Shown piece by piece: positions 26,152-34,856 of a stretch of 38,181 nucleotides of DNA. The stretch covers positions 1 through 38,181 of the forward strand of contig JAIOYN010000010.1 in assembly GCA_021741065.1 (NCBI GenBank), given 5' to 3'. The stretch's first letter is position 1. Each line of letters starts with the position of its first letter. A program made the position numbers and the translations under genes. Source of the stretch: Sphingomonadaceae bacterium (GTDB taxonomy: Bacteria > Pseudomonadota > Alphaproteobacteria > Sphingomonadales > Sphingomonadaceae). Under the pieces are notes generated by a model. That model saw only the letters and a program-made list of their open reading frames with translations, made no database searches and was not told where the DNA came from.

Positions 26152-26847
26152 ATGACGGATAGCGCGGACAAGACGGAACATCATGGTGTTGGCCACCGCG
26201 CACGTTTGCGTAAACGTTTGCTGGAGAAAAATGGCGACAGCCTCCACGACCATGAACTGATCGAATATTTGCTCGCGCTCGCCATTCCGCGCCGCGATAC
26301 CAAGCAAATTGCGAAGGTTTTAATTCACCGATATGGCAGCTTAGCCGCCTTGCTGACCGCTGACGCCGACAGTATCTTGCAAGAGAAATGGATGGGCGAA
26401 ACGAGCGTTACTGCTTTAAAAATCGTTCAGGTTGCGGCGCTTCGCCTGTTGAGCGAACCAGTGCGAGAACTGCCGATCTTGTCCTCATGGCAATCTTTGC
26501 TCGATTATCTGCGCGCCGACATGGCGCATCTTACGATTGAGCGTGTGCGCACACTGTATCTCAACAGCAAAAACATGCTGATCCGTGATGAGGTTGCAAG
26601 CGAAGGGTCAATCGACGAAGCCGCAATTTATACCCGCGAGGTCATCCGGCGCGCGATGGATCTGGGCGCGGCTGCGATCATCCTTGTCCACAATCATCCA
26701 AGCGGGGATAGCGCCCCAAGCCGGCAGGACATTGCGATGACCCGCAACATTGCCGACGCGGGGAAAAAGTTCGGAATTGCAGTGCACGACCATATCGTTA
26801 TCGGCAAAAACGGTTTCAACAGTATGCGCAGCTCAGGGCTACTGTAA
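26152..26847 (+). CDS. radC: RadC family JAMM protein
   Basis: RadC proteins carry a JAB/MPN metalloprotease-like fold. The zinc signature is present as HNHPSGDSAPSRQD (His-x-His and the downstream Asp), with the upstream Glu in EVASEGSIDEAAIYTREVI, and an N-terminal helix-hairpin-helix-like region (LLEKNGDSLHDHELIEYLLALAIPRRDTKQIAKVLI). The original assignment to DNA repair is doubtful and the true substrate is unknown. ATG 26152 is preferred over GTG 26149 because of spacing to AAAGGAT. It diverges from the YdbL-like gene. Confidence 0.95.
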   Translation: MTDSADKTEHHGVGHRARLRKRLLEKNGDSLHDHELIEYLLALAIPRRDTKQIAKVLIHRYGSLAALLTADADSILQEKWMGETSVTALKIVQVAALRLLSEPVRELPILSSWQSLLDYLRADMAHLTIERVRTLYLNSKNMLIRDEVASEGSIDEAAIYTREVIRRAMDLGAAAIILVHNHPSGDSAPSRQDIAMTRNIADAGKKFGIAVHDHIVIGKNGFNSMRSSGLL

Positions 26848-26894
26848 CGATTTAGCGGGTGGCAAAATAACCAATGCTCCAGCATAGGCCCGAT

Positions 26895-28148
26895 ATGCCA
26901 TCACAGAATCCAGCTAAGAAAACTATCGGTCCACGCGAACTCACGGTCATGATGTCATCTCTCATGGCGCTCAACGCGCTTGCGATTGATGCCATGTTAC
27001 CCGCATTCCCCGCGATGATCCGTAGCCTTGGCATCGCCGACCCGAACCAGATTCAATATATAATTTCGACCTTTTTGGCGGGTACGGGAATTGGTGCGCT
27101 GATCTACGGTCCACTGTCGGATCGTTATGGCCGAAAACCGATATTGCTGGTCGCAACACTTGGCGCTGCGATTTTTTCATTGGCCTGCTCGATAGCGCCA
27201 ACGTTTGAAATCATGCTTATGATGCGGTTTGCACATGGGCTGTTGGCGGCAGCGATGGGGGTTCTCGTCATCTCGGTCATCCGCGATCAGTTTGAAGGCG
27301 ATGCCATGGCGCGACGGATGTCGACAATCTTTCTCATATTCATGATCGTGCCCATCGTCGCGCCAACGATTGGTCAGATGGTGTTGCTATTTGCAGGCTG
27401 GCGGGTGATTTTTGACCTGATGGCCTTCATGGCCGTCGCCGCGTCGATCTGGGTCTATGTGCGGTTGCCCGAAACCTTGGCGCCAGAAAATGTCATTCCT
27501 ATTCAACCACATGCACTGGCAAAAGCTTGGAAAGTCGTCGTCTTGAACCGCAATTCGGCTGGCTATATGATTGGGGCTGGCGTCACGCAGGGCGCCCTGT
27601 TTGGCTATCTCAACAGCTCGCAGCAGATGTTTGATCGGGTATTCCATGCCGCGGATTTCTTCACCATTGGCTTTGCCATAATCGCCATCGGCATTGCCGC
27701 ATCAAACTTCACCAATTCGCGCATCGTCGAACGTTTTGGCGCGCGCCGTGTGTCGCAAACTGCGCTGCTAACCTTTATCGCGCTGGGTGGGTTGCAATTG
27801 CTTGCGGCCACTTTTGTGCCAACCTCGCTTCCGATCTTCATGGTACTGCTCACGGGTAATATGGCGATGATTGGATTTATCGGTTCGAACTTCTCGTCAA
27901 TTGCAATGACGCCCTTTGGCCATGTCGCCGGCGCGGCATCATCGTTCCAAACCTTTGTACGTACGGCTCTTGCCGCATCTCTTGGTGCATTTATCGGGCA
28001 ACAGTTTAACGGCACTGTCTTTCCCGTTGCGCTTGGTTTTTTCAGCTGCGGGCTTGTTGCGCTTGGCCTTGTCCTATGGTGCGAAAAGGGCAAGTTGTTC
28101 ACGCAGCCCGGGACCACGCAGTCTATTCCCATCAACTTGCATAATTAG
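26895..28148 (+). CDS. MFS transporter, Bcr/CflA drug efflux family
   Basis: This 12-helix major facilitator protein shows the family A motif (GPLSDRYGRKP) after helix 2, the Bcr-type opening (LMALNALAIDAMLPAFPAMIRSLG), and helix 5 VPIVAPTIGQMVLL typical of motif C drug exporters. Export of drugs or metabolites by proton antiport is the expected activity; the substrate is unknown. ATG 26895 (MPSQNPAKK) is preferred over 26874 because AGGCCCGAT precedes it. It lies 47 bp after radC and converges on the amino acid permease, with a terminator-like hairpin between. Confidence 0.92.
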   Translation: MPSQNPAKKTIGPRELTVMMSSLMALNALAIDAMLPAFPAMIRSLGIADPNQIQYIISTFLAGTGIGALIYGPLSDRYGRKPILLVATLGAAIFSLACSIAPTFEIMLMMRFAHGLLAAAMGVLVISVIRDQFEGDAMARRMSTIFLIFMIVPIVAPTIGQMVLLFAGWRVIFDLMAFMAVAASIWVYVRLPETLAPENVIPIQPHALAKAWKVVVLNRNSAGYMIGAGVTQGALFGYLNSSQQMFDRVFHAADFFTIGFAIIAIGIAASNFTNSRIVERFGARRVSQTALLTFIALGGLQLLAATFVPTSLPIFMVLLTGNMAMIGFIGSNFSSIAMTPFGHVAGAASSFQTFVRTALAASLGAFIGQQFNGTVFPVALGFFSCGLVALGLVLWCEKGKLFTQPGTTQSIPINLHN

Positions 28149-28155
28149 GGCAAAG

Positions 28156-28185
28156 AAAAGGGGCACCGAAGCGCCCCTGTCCTTA
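28156..28185 (+). terminator. Rho-independent-like terminator after the MFS gene
   Basis: The stem AGGGGC (28159-28164) pairs with GCCCCT (28173-28178) around an 8-nt loop, followed by T-rich sequence. The run of A before the stem means it may also act on the converging amino acid permease transcript. Confidence 0.65.
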
Positions 28186-28203
28186 TTGTTATTTGCGTCA
28201 CCC

Positions 28204-29763
28204 TTAGTCCACGACTGGACCAGGAAACTCGCCCATATCCGGCGCCTCATCGGCCATCTGGTCATGCTGCAAGTTTGAATTGCGCATGCCATAGATGAAG
28301 TAAATCAATATGGCGCCAACTAAAAAATAGACGAACATCATCAGCACGTGTTTTGGAAGCGACTCGATGAGATAGAGGCAAGACAATATGCCAAGAATCG
28401 GTGTCAGCGGGTAGAGCGGCACCGAAAAACCACGCGGCAATTCAGGAGCTGCACGGCGCAGGTAAATCACCGACAGACAGACGATGGCGAATGCCGCCAA
28501 TGTCCCGACCGAAGTCATGTCACCCAGAACGTTGATGTCAAAGAAGCCAGCAGCAACTGCTGTGATCGTGCCAACCAACATCGTGTTGATATAAGGCGTG
28601 TGGAACTTTGGATGCACCTTTGAGAAGATCTTCGGCAACAGGCCATCGCGGGCCATGGTGTAGAAGATACGGGTTTGCGCGTACATCAAAACAAGCACAA
28701 CAGATGTCAGACCGATGATTGCACCAACCTTGATCGTCTTTGCCAGCCAAGACCATTGCGGGCCAAAGCTGTCGACGACGACGGCTACAGGGTCTGGAAC
28801 GTTGAGCGATGCATAAGGCACAAGCAAAGTCATAATTGCTGCAACCAGCATATAGATCACGGTGCAGACCACTAGCGAACCAATGATGCCGAATGGCATG
28901 TCACGCTTCGGGTCTTTGGCTTCCTGACCAGCGGTAGATACCGCTTCGAAACCGATGTAGGCAAAGAACACGATGGAGGCGGCTCGCATAATACCATCGA
29001 TGCCAAATTCGCCCTCTCCGGTATTTTCAGGAATGAACGGCGTCCAGTTTTTCGTAACCAGTTCCGGCAAGTTGGTCAGGACGAGATATCCGCCGACCAG
29101 AATGAACGCAGTAAGCACGCTCACCTTAATGGCGACGATGACGTTGTTCACTTTGGCCGATTCAGACACACCAACCATCAGCAACAGCGAAAGCGCCATG
29201 CAGATCAGGAAGGCGGGTAGGTTGAAAATCGCGGTCACCGCGACACCATCAACGATCACCGGCGCACCCTCACGCATCACGGCTTGTCCTGTCGGACCGG
29301 TAAACTGTGGCGGAATCACAAGGCCGAAGTCCGCGAGCAGGCTAACCACATAGCCGCTCCAGCCGACCGCAACCACCGAGGCTGCAAGGCCATATTCAAG
29401 GAGCAACAACGCACCCATGATCCAAGCGACAAATTCGCCCAACGTGGTGTAGCTATATGTATAAGCCGAACCCGACACGGGCAGTGTCGAGGAGAGTTCT
29501 GCGTAGCATAAACCTGCAAAAGCACAGACGATACCTGCTACAACGAAGGACAACATAACCGCTGGACCAGCATGCAAAGCTGCTGCACTGCCGGTACGGA
29601 CGAAGATACCCGCACCAATGATGCAACCAACGCCCAACAGCAGAAGGTTCCATTTGCCCAACGAACGCTTCAGTTCGCTGTTCGCAGACTCTCTTTGTAC
29701 TTGTGCGATCGTCTTGCGCGCGAACATGCGCTGCATCACGGATTGCTGCTCAACGGCCATCAT
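28204..29763 (-). CDS. APC-family amino acid permease (CAT-like)
   Basis: The 519-residue protein has about 12-14 membrane helices and begins with a short cytoplasmic tail (RSLGKWNLLLLGVGCIIGAGIFVRTG), the glycine-rich helix 1 break that binds the substrate. The segment FFAYIGFEAVSTAGQEAKDPKRDMPFGIIGSL is characteristic of the cationic amino acid transporter-like branch (YhdG/CAT). Substrate specificity cannot be read from sequence. The first two codons are both ATG (29763 and 29760); the GGGGAG spacing favours the second. The N-terminal loop before helix 1 is long and Arg/Lys-rich. Confidence 0.94.
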   Translation of the reverse strand: MMAVEQQSVMQRMFARKTIAQVQRESANSELKRSLGKWNLLLLGVGCIIGAGIFVRTGSAAALHAGPAVMLSFVVAGIVCAFAGLCYAELSSTLPVSGSAYTYSYTTLGEFVAWIMGALLLLEYGLAASVVAVGWSGYVVSLLADFGLVIPPQFTGPTGQAVMREGAPVIVDGVAVTAIFNLPAFLICMALSLLLMVGVSESAKVNNVIVAIKVSVLTAFILVGGYLVLTNLPELVTKNWTPFIPENTGEGEFGIDGIMRAASIVFFAYIGFEAVSTAGQEAKDPKRDMPFGIIGSLVVCTVIYMLVAAIMTLLVPYASLNVPDPVAVVVDSFGPQWSWLAKTIKVGAIIGLTSVVLVLMYAQTRIFYTMARDGLLPKIFSKVHPKFHTPYINTMLVGTITAVAAGFFDINVLGDMTSVGTLAAFAIVCLSVIYLRRAAPELPRGFSVPLYPLTPILGILSCLYLIESLPKHVLMMFVYFLVGAILIYFIYGMRNSNLQHDQMADEAPDMGEFPGPVVD

Positions 29764-29828
29764 AATCTCCCCGATGGATTTCTTATGCCGCAGAACCTAG
29801 CCTCAAAATGCCTCGGCGCAACTTAATT

Positions 29829-30206
29829 TCACCGGATAAGCATCGGTCCGAGCGGTTTTCCACCAAAAATATGGACATGCAGGTGCGGAACTTCTTGATG
29901 GGCATCGATTCCGATGTTGGCGAGCAGGCGATATCCGGTCTCAACCAGCCCCATTTCGCGCGCAACATGGCCCACGGCCCGCACAAATCCGGCTATTTCG
30001 GCAACGGTGGCTGTGGTGCTGAAATCATCCCAGCTGACATAAGCGCCCTTGGGAATGACAAGGACATGCTCAGGCGCTTGCGGGTTTATGTCGTGAAAGG
30101 CGAGTGCCCATTCATCCTCGAACACTTGGCGGCATGGTATTTCTTTGCGCAGGATTTTGGCGAAGATGTTTTGGTCATCATATTCCAAAGTCGGGTCAAT
30201 CGGCAT
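29829..30206 (-). CDS. HIT family protein (histidine triad, HinT-like)
   Basis: The 125-residue protein has the HIT signature VPHLHVHIFGG near the C terminus and the upstream NIFAKILRKEIPCRQVFEDEWALAFHDINPQAPEHVLVIPKG typical of HinT, a nucleoside phosphoramidase acting on AMP-linked substrates. The start is ATG 30206. It follows hisE by 3 bp on the same strand, a pairing common in alphaproteobacteria, so hisE and this gene are likely cotranscribed. Confidence 0.95.
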   Translation of the reverse strand: MPIDPTLEYDDQNIFAKILRKEIPCRQVFEDEWALAFHDINPQAPEHVLVIPKGAYVSWDDFSTTATVAEIAGFVRAVGHVAREMGLVETGYRLLANIGIDAHQEVPHLHVHIFGGKPLGPMLIR

Positions 30207-30209
30207 GTC

Positions 30210-30536
30210 TCACTCCCCAATATTGCTGCGCGCCGCCTTTTCGACGAGGCCGGACACGCCCTCACGGCGATCCAGCTCGGCCAGCACGTCATCCCATGAC
30301 ACACCGCATTCGCGCAGCAATATCAGAAGATGAAATATCAGGTCAGCGGACTCTGCCGTTACCTGCTGCGCATCCCCCGACAGCGCAGCGATAATAGTTT
30401 CCGTGGCTTCTTCACCAACCTTCTGAGCAATTTTGCCACGACCTTTAGTGAACAAGGATGCGACATAACTGCTGTCCGGCGCGGCGCCAGAACGCTGCGC
30501 GATGGTGTGTTCGAGCCGTTTGAGTGTGTCGGGCAT
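30210..30536 (-). CDS. hisE: Phosphoribosyl-ATP diphosphatase
   Basis: HisE hydrolyses phosphoribosyl-ATP to phosphoribosyl-AMP, the second step of histidine synthesis. The 108-residue all-alpha NTP pyrophosphohydrolase fold is recognisable: [31 protein letters not shown], with the metal-binding EE pair, and [17 protein letters not shown]. The ATG at 30536 shares its first base with the stop of the upstream MarR gene (TGATG). The other histidine genes are not in the window, which is unusual since hisE normally sits with hisF, hisA and hisH. Confidence 0.95.
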   Translation of the reverse strand: MPDTLKRLEHTIAQRSGAAPDSSYVASLFTKGRGKIAQKVGEEATETIIAALSGDAQQVTAESADLIFHLLILLRECGVSWDDVLAELDRREGVSGLVEKAARSNIGE

Positions 30537-31045
30537 CAAATATCCTTTTGCAGGGCTATGACCATGGCCTTGTCCTCGGCAGGGATCAACCCTTCGAGGA
30601 CACGCCAAAAGCCGGTAACGGACTCTTGCCCTGCCGCAGCATAAGCCGACGCAAGGCTGCTCCGCAGGGCTTCAAACAACTGCGCCTCAAATTTGACGCC
30701 CTCGGGCGTCAGGCGCAGCAGTTTTTGCCGGCGATCAACATTGCCCGTGCGCGTTTCCACCAAGCCCTTGTCGGCCAAATCATTCAGCACGCGGCCAAGC
30801 GATTGTTTGGTGATGGCCAGAATCTTAAGCAATGCGCTGATTGGCAGATCAGGCTGACGCGCGATAAAGTAGAGCGCGCGATGATGCGCGCGGCCAAGGC
30901 CATGTTCAGCCAAGCCATCATCAATCGCACGCGTAAGCCGCGTGTAGCCAAAAAACAAAAGCTCGACCCCACGCCGCACTTCATGTTCACGCAGGAACAG
31001 AGGCGACGCAGTGGGCGGGACAGAAACAGAAGATGGGACAGCCAT
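30536..31045 (-). CDS. MarR-family transcriptional regulator
   Basis: The 169-residue protein carries a MarR winged helix-turn-helix: [46 protein letters not shown], wing [15 protein letters not shown], and a C-terminal helix. It is translationally coupled to hisE by a 1-bp overlap and is divergent from ilvE with 60 bp between the two starts. The shared intergenic region could hold one operator acting on both directions. The ligand is unknown. Confidence 0.92.
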   Translation of the reverse strand: MAVPSSVSVPPTASPLFLREHEVRRGVELLFFGYTRLTRAIDDGLAEHGLGRAHHRALYFIARQPDLPISALLKILAITKQSLGRVLNDLADKGLVETRTGNVDRRQKLLRLTPEGVKFEAQLFEALRSSLASAYAAAGQESVTGFWRVLEGLIPAEDKAMVIALQKDI

Positions 31046-31105
31046 ATTGACGCATCTTGGCCTAGCCCATAGAACAGTGCAAGACCCTAATAGACGAGAA
31101 CATTC

Positions 31106-32194
31106 ATGACCGCTGGCGCCTTTCCTTTTGAAACCAACCCGAACCCGGTTGATCCAGCCGAGCGCGCCGCGCGGTTAACCGACCCTGGTTTTGGCCGGGT
31201 GTTCACAGATCATATGGTCACAATCCGCTACTCAGACTCCAAGGGCTGGCATGATGCGAAAGTCGGGCCACGCGGACCACTGACGCTCGATCCTGCGACT
31301 GCCGTGTTGCATTACGCTCAAGAGATTTTTGAAGGACTGAAAGCCTATCGCCTCGCGGACGGCGGAATGGCGCTGTTCCGCCCCGAACAAAATGCCCGTC
31401 GTTTCCAACGTTCGGCCAAGCGGCTAGCGATGCCAGAATTGCCCGAAGAGATGTTCCTGCAAGCGTGCAAGCAATTGGTTGAAGTTGATAAAGAATGGTT
31501 TCCACCCGTAGACGGGGGCTCCATTTATTTACGCCCGTTCATGATCGCGAGCGAAGTGTTTCTGGGCGTAAAGCCGTCTGCTGAGTATCTGTTCATGGTT
31601 ATTGCCTCTGCGGCGGGCAATTATTTCAAAAGTGGTGCGCCAGCTATTTCGATCTGGGTATCCGAACAATATACACGCGCGGCACCGGGCGGCACGGGCG
31701 CGGCGAAATGCGGGGGCAATTATGCAGCCAGCCTCATCGCACAATCCGAAGCGATTAAGCAAGGTTGCGACCAGGTTGTGTTTCTCGACGCAGCGGAACA
31801 TCGCTGGGTCGAGGAACTGGGCGGCATGAACCTGTTTTTCTTGTTCGACGACGGGTCAATCATCACGCCCCCAGCCGACGGTACAATATTGGAAGGCATC
31901 ACCCGCGATTCCGTGCTGACTCTGGCGCGCGCGCAAGGGTTGAACGTGCGTGAGGAACGCTACGCCATAGACCAATGGCGGGCAGATGCAGAGTCGGGGC
32001 GCTTGGTCGAAACCTTCGCCTGCGGAACGGCTGCTGTGATCACGCCGGTTGGGAAAGTGCAGTCCGCAAAGGGCAGTTTTACGATCGGCGCGGGCGGTGC
32101 GGGACAGATGACTCAGCAAATTCGGTCAAAACTTGTGGATATCCAGCGCGGAATTGTCGCCGATGCCCATGGCTGGGTGCAGCGCATTGATTAA
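31106..32194 (+). CDS. ilvE: Branched-chain amino acid aminotransferase
   Basis: This fold-type IV PLP aminotransferase interconverts Leu, Ile and Val with their 2-oxo acids. The 362-residue product has LHYAQEIFEGLKAYR, the PLP lysine at Lys201 in GGTGAAKCGGNYAAS, EELGGMNLFFLFDDGSIITPP, and ETFACGTAAVITPVG. The long form (about 360 residues) matches the eukaryote-like BCAT II group common in alphaproteobacteria. ATG 31106 is the start. It is divergent from the MarR regulator and ends 62 bp before tRNA-Gln. Confidence 0.96.
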   Translation: MTAGAFPFETNPNPVDPAERAARLTDPGFGRVFTDHMVTIRYSDSKGWHDAKVGPRGPLTLDPATAVLHYAQEIFEGLKAYRLADGGMALFRPEQNARRFQRSAKRLAMPELPEEMFLQACKQLVEVDKEWFPPVDGGSIYLRPFMIASEVFLGVKPSAEYLFMVIASAAGNYFKSGAPAISIWVSEQYTRAAPGGTGAAKCGGNYAASLIAQSEAIKQGCDQVVFLDAAEHRWVEELGGMNLFFLFDDGSIITPPADGTILEGITRDSVLTLARAQGLNVREERYAIDQWRADAESGRLVETFACGTAAVITPVGKVQSAKGSFTIGAGGAGQMTQQIRSKLVDIQRGIVADAHGWVQRID

Positions 32195-32256
32195 GCAGTT
32201 GCGGAATATGATTCCCGCGATATAAGCCGCCCGCATCGGCCAGATTACTGGCTTGC

Positions 32257-32331
32257 TGGGGCGTCGCCAAGCGGTAAGGCAGCGGCTTTTGATGCCGCCA
32301 TTCGCAGGTTCGATCCCTGCCGCCCCAGCCA
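32257..32331 (+). tRNA. tRNA-Gln (anticodon TTG)
   Basis: A full cloverleaf is visible: acceptor TGGGGCG pairing with CGCCCCA, D-arm GCCAAGCGGTAAGGC, anticodon stem GCGGC/GCCGC with loop TTTTGAT and anticodon TTG at 32289-32291, and T-arm GCAGGTTCGATCCCTGC. The 3' CCA is encoded (32329-32331). It reads CAA and by wobble CAG codons. Confidence 0.97.
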
Positions 32332-32485
32332 TTTATGCCGAATTTGCATAATCATTAATCAAATATTAATGTAAAAACATGTAAATATTGGTAAATCTTT
32401 TTTCGCTATCTATTAACTAAGTAATATATCGTTAGATACATCTCATTGTCGAATTTTCGGCGGCTTGCTAAAAGGTGCGCGCAAA
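32332..32485. other. AT-rich intergenic region before the response regulator
   Basis: About 150 bp between tRNA-Gln and the response regulator are strikingly AT-rich (runs such as AATCATTAATCAAATATTAATG), unlike the window's overall moderately high GC. No ORF or clear promoter is called; it may be the response regulator's promoter or an old insertion boundary. Confidence 0.6.
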
Positions 32486-33172
32486 ATGAGAGTATTTATT
32501 GCCGACAATGATTCAGAAGTTGTCGATTATTTAAAACAGATAGTTAAAGATCTAGGAGATAATACTGTTGGTTGCACCGACAGCAAAAACTTTACCGAAA
32601 TATTGTTGCGCGAAGTATTTGATCTCGTCATCTTGGATTGGAATATTCGTGCCTCGAACGATATGTCGATGCTCGAATGGATGAACAAGACTTTGGTCAC
32701 ACGGCCGCCGGTTATAATGATGGCGAACCGGTCTGCTAAGCGAGATATTACAGACGCCTTAAATGCCGGTGCCGATGATTATATCACTAAACCAGAAAGC
32801 CGTAATGTTATTGCGGCGCGGCTAAACGCTTTGCTGCGTGGCAACGCAGCCGGTGGCGCATTTGATACGGAGGTCACATATGGCGCCTACAAGATGAACC
32901 GCCTGGAACAAAGCGTTACAATCCATGAAGAGACCGTCATATTGACCGCCAAGGAATTTGAGTTGGCAGAAATGTTCTTCAAGAACACAGACCGGACCTT
33001 GTCGCGTCACTATATCATGCAAACCATTTGGCGAACGACGGCAACACTCGCGACACGCACATTAGACATGCACATTTCGAGGGTGCGAGCGAAGTTAGCT
33101 TTGCGGCCCGAAAACGGCTTCCGGATTTTCACGGTTTTCGGCTGCGGTTACCGCCTTGAGTCTGCTCAATAA
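32486..33172 (+). CDS. Orphan OmpR/PhoB-type response regulator with degenerate receiver
   Basis: The 228-residue protein has a receiver domain (residues 1-118) and an OmpR/PhoB winged helix (about 130-225: VILTAKEFELAEMFFKNTDRTLSRHYIMQ, then TRTLDMHISRVRAKLALRPENGF and FGCGYRLES). Of the five conserved receiver residues, the phosphoacceptor Asp51 (VILDWNI) and Lys102 (DYITKPE) are kept. By alignment with PhoB the second acidic-pocket residue is Asn8 (ADND) and the conserved Thr is Ala80 (VIMMANRS). No histidine kinase is nearby. ATG 32486, with AAGGTG upstream, is preferred over TTG 32465. The codons look less GC-rich than neighbours. Confidence 0.9.
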   Translation: MRVFIADNDSEVVDYLKQIVKDLGDNTVGCTDSKNFTEILLREVFDLVILDWNIRASNDMSMLEWMNKTLVTRPPVIMMANRSAKRDITDALNAGADDYITKPESRNVIAARLNALLRGNAAGGAFDTEVTYGAYKMNRLEQSVTIHEETVILTAKEFELAEMFFKNTDRTLSRHYIMQTIWRTTATLATRTLDMHISRVRAKLALRPENGFRIFTVFGCGYRLESAQ

Positions 33173-33186
33173 AACGTGACCGTTAC

Positions 33187-33213
33187 AAAAAGGCTGCCTC
33201 AATCGGCCTTTTT
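33187..33213. terminator. Bidirectional terminator between the response regulator and aroG
   Basis: AAAAAGGC (33187-33194) pairs with GCCTTTTT (33206-33213) over an 11-nt loop. For the plus-strand gene the hairpin ends in T5. The right arm lies inside the last codons of aroG. Confidence 0.75.
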
Positions 33214-34572
33214 CGCGCGTTCCGCCATTTCCTGGTTCAGCATTTCTGCCAACAGAAACGCCAGTTCTAGCGATTGCGCCGCGTTCAAGCGTGGGTCGCA
33301 ATGTGTGTGATACCGATCTGCGAGGCCTTCGTCAGTCACAGCGACTGCCCCGCCGGTGCATTCGGTGACATTTTGCCCGGTCATTTCGATATGGATGCCG
33401 CCGCCGAAGCTGCCTTCAGCACGGTGCACAGCGAAGAAGCCACGCACTTCGGCCAAGATGCGCTCAAACGGACGGGTTTTATATCCACTGGCTGATTTGA
33501 CGACGTTACCGTGCATCGGATCGCAAGACCAGATGACGGGATGCCCTTCTCGTTGCACGGCGCGAACCAAAGTCGGGAGCGCCGCTTCTACTTTGTCATA
33601 GCCGTATCGCGAGATCAACGTGATCCGCCCTGCCACCCGCGCGGGGTTCAGCGTCTCAAGCATCCGCAACAATGCGTCAGGTTCAAGGCTTGGGCCACAT
33701 TTCACGCCAATGGGGTTGCCTATACCACGCAAAAATTCGACATGGGCCGACCCCTCGAACCGCGTCCGATCCCCAATCCACAGGAAATGTGCAGACGTAT
33801 CGTACCAGCCGCCGGTCAGGCTGTCCTGACGGGTCATCGCTTGCTCATAAGGCAGTAACAAAGCTTCATGGCTGGTGTAGAAGCTTGTTCCCTTAATTTG
33901 CGGAACTGTGTCTGGGGTAATGCCGCACGCTTCCATAAAGGCCAACGCCTCGCTGATGCGATCTGCGGTTTCTTTGTATTTCTGTGCCCATGGCGAACGG
34001 CCCATATAATCATGCGTCCAGGCGTTGACCTGCTGCAGATTGGCATAACCGCCGCTGGAAAAGGCGCGCAGAAGGTTCAATGTCGATGCCGCCTGACTAT
34101 AGGCGCGGATCATACGCGCTGGGTCGGGCTCGCGTCCCTCGGCCACAAATTCAATGTCGTTGATAATGTCACCGAAATAGCTCGGTAGCTCAACGCCGTT
34201 TATGGTTTCGGTTGGTGTGGAGCGTGGCTTTGCAAATTGGCCCGCCATGCGTCCAAGTTTGACCACAGGCAACTTGCCCGCAAAGGTCAGCACGACCGCC
34301 ATTTGCAAGATCACGCGGAAGGTATCGCGGATGTTGTTCGGGTGAAATTCGGCAAAACTTTCGGCGCAGTCACCGCCTTGAAGCAGGAACGCCTTACCTT
34401 CGGCTACTTTTGCAAGATCGGCCGTCAGGTTTCGCGCCTCACCAGCAAAAACCAGCGGTGGATAATTACGCAGCGTGTTCTCGGTCGCCGACAATGCCGC
34501 AGCATCTTTGTACGCAGGCATGTGAATGCCCGTTGCGTCTCTCCAGCTTTCCGGCGTCCAGCTCGTCGCCAT
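33199..34572 (-). CDS. aroG: Class II 3-deoxy-7-phosphoheptulonate synthase
   Basis: This enzyme condenses PEP and erythrose 4-phosphate, the first step of the shikimate pathway. It is a plant-type (class II) DAHP synthase of 457 residues: [55 protein letters not shown] and [15 protein letters not shown] are all family tracts, including the metal and PEP ligands. The gene symbol varies between genomes. ATG 34572 follows GGAG. It is divergent from petA across a 284-bp region holding a nested palindrome. Confidence 0.95.
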   Translation of the reverse strand: MATSWTPESWRDATGIHMPAYKDAAALSATENTLRNYPPLVFAGEARNLTADLAKVAEGKAFLLQGGDCAESFAEFHPNNIRDTFRVILQMAVVLTFAGKLPVVKLGRMAGQFAKPRSTPTETINGVELPSYFGDIINDIEFVAEGREPDPARMIRAYSQAASTLNLLRAFSSGGYANLQQVNAWTHDYMGRSPWAQKYKETADRISEALAFMEACGITPDTVPQIKGTSFYTSHEALLLPYEQAMTRQDSLTGGWYDTSAHFLWIGDRTRFEGSAHVEFLRGIGNPIGVKCGPSLEPDALLRMLETLNPARVAGRITLISRYGYDKVEAALPTLVRAVQREGHPVIWSCDPMHGNVVKSASGYKTRPFERILAEVRGFFAVHRAEGSFGGGIHIEMTGQNVTECTGGAVAVTDEGLADRYHTHCDPRLNAAQSLELAFLLAEMLNQEMAERAKKAD

Positions 34573-34688
34573 GGGTCATGCTCCAACAATAATCGGATAA
34601 ATTTTGCGCTCTTTAGGCGTAACATGTTGTCGGTAGCAAGCGTTACCGCCGAATTTCCGTTGGTTTCGTAAAATGCAACACAGCCAGC

Positions 34689-34732
34689 GTCATTTGCCAC
34701 ATTGGCAACCAAATTGCCTGTTGGCAAATGAC
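34689..34732. promoter_or_regulatory. Nested palindrome between aroG and petA
   Basis: An 11-bp perfect inverted repeat (GTCATTTGCCA at 34689-34699, TGGCAAATGAC at 34722-34732) encloses a second one, GGCAA/TTGCC at 34704-34718. The four half sites all share TTGCC or its complement. The centre also has GG and GC spaced by 10 bp, as in sigma-54 -24/-12 elements, readable on both strands. It could be an operator or promoter for the divergent aroG and petABC genes. Confidence 0.6.
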
Positions 34733-34856
34733 TGGAAAGACGTCTATGTGGCCGCTGAATCGCCCCTGTCGCGCGCCAGATTGCTGGACGCGGTTGGAGT
34801 GATAAGATTTCGACGGTATTGCGCGGTTCAGTTCCGCGACGCAAAAAGGGCAGGTT

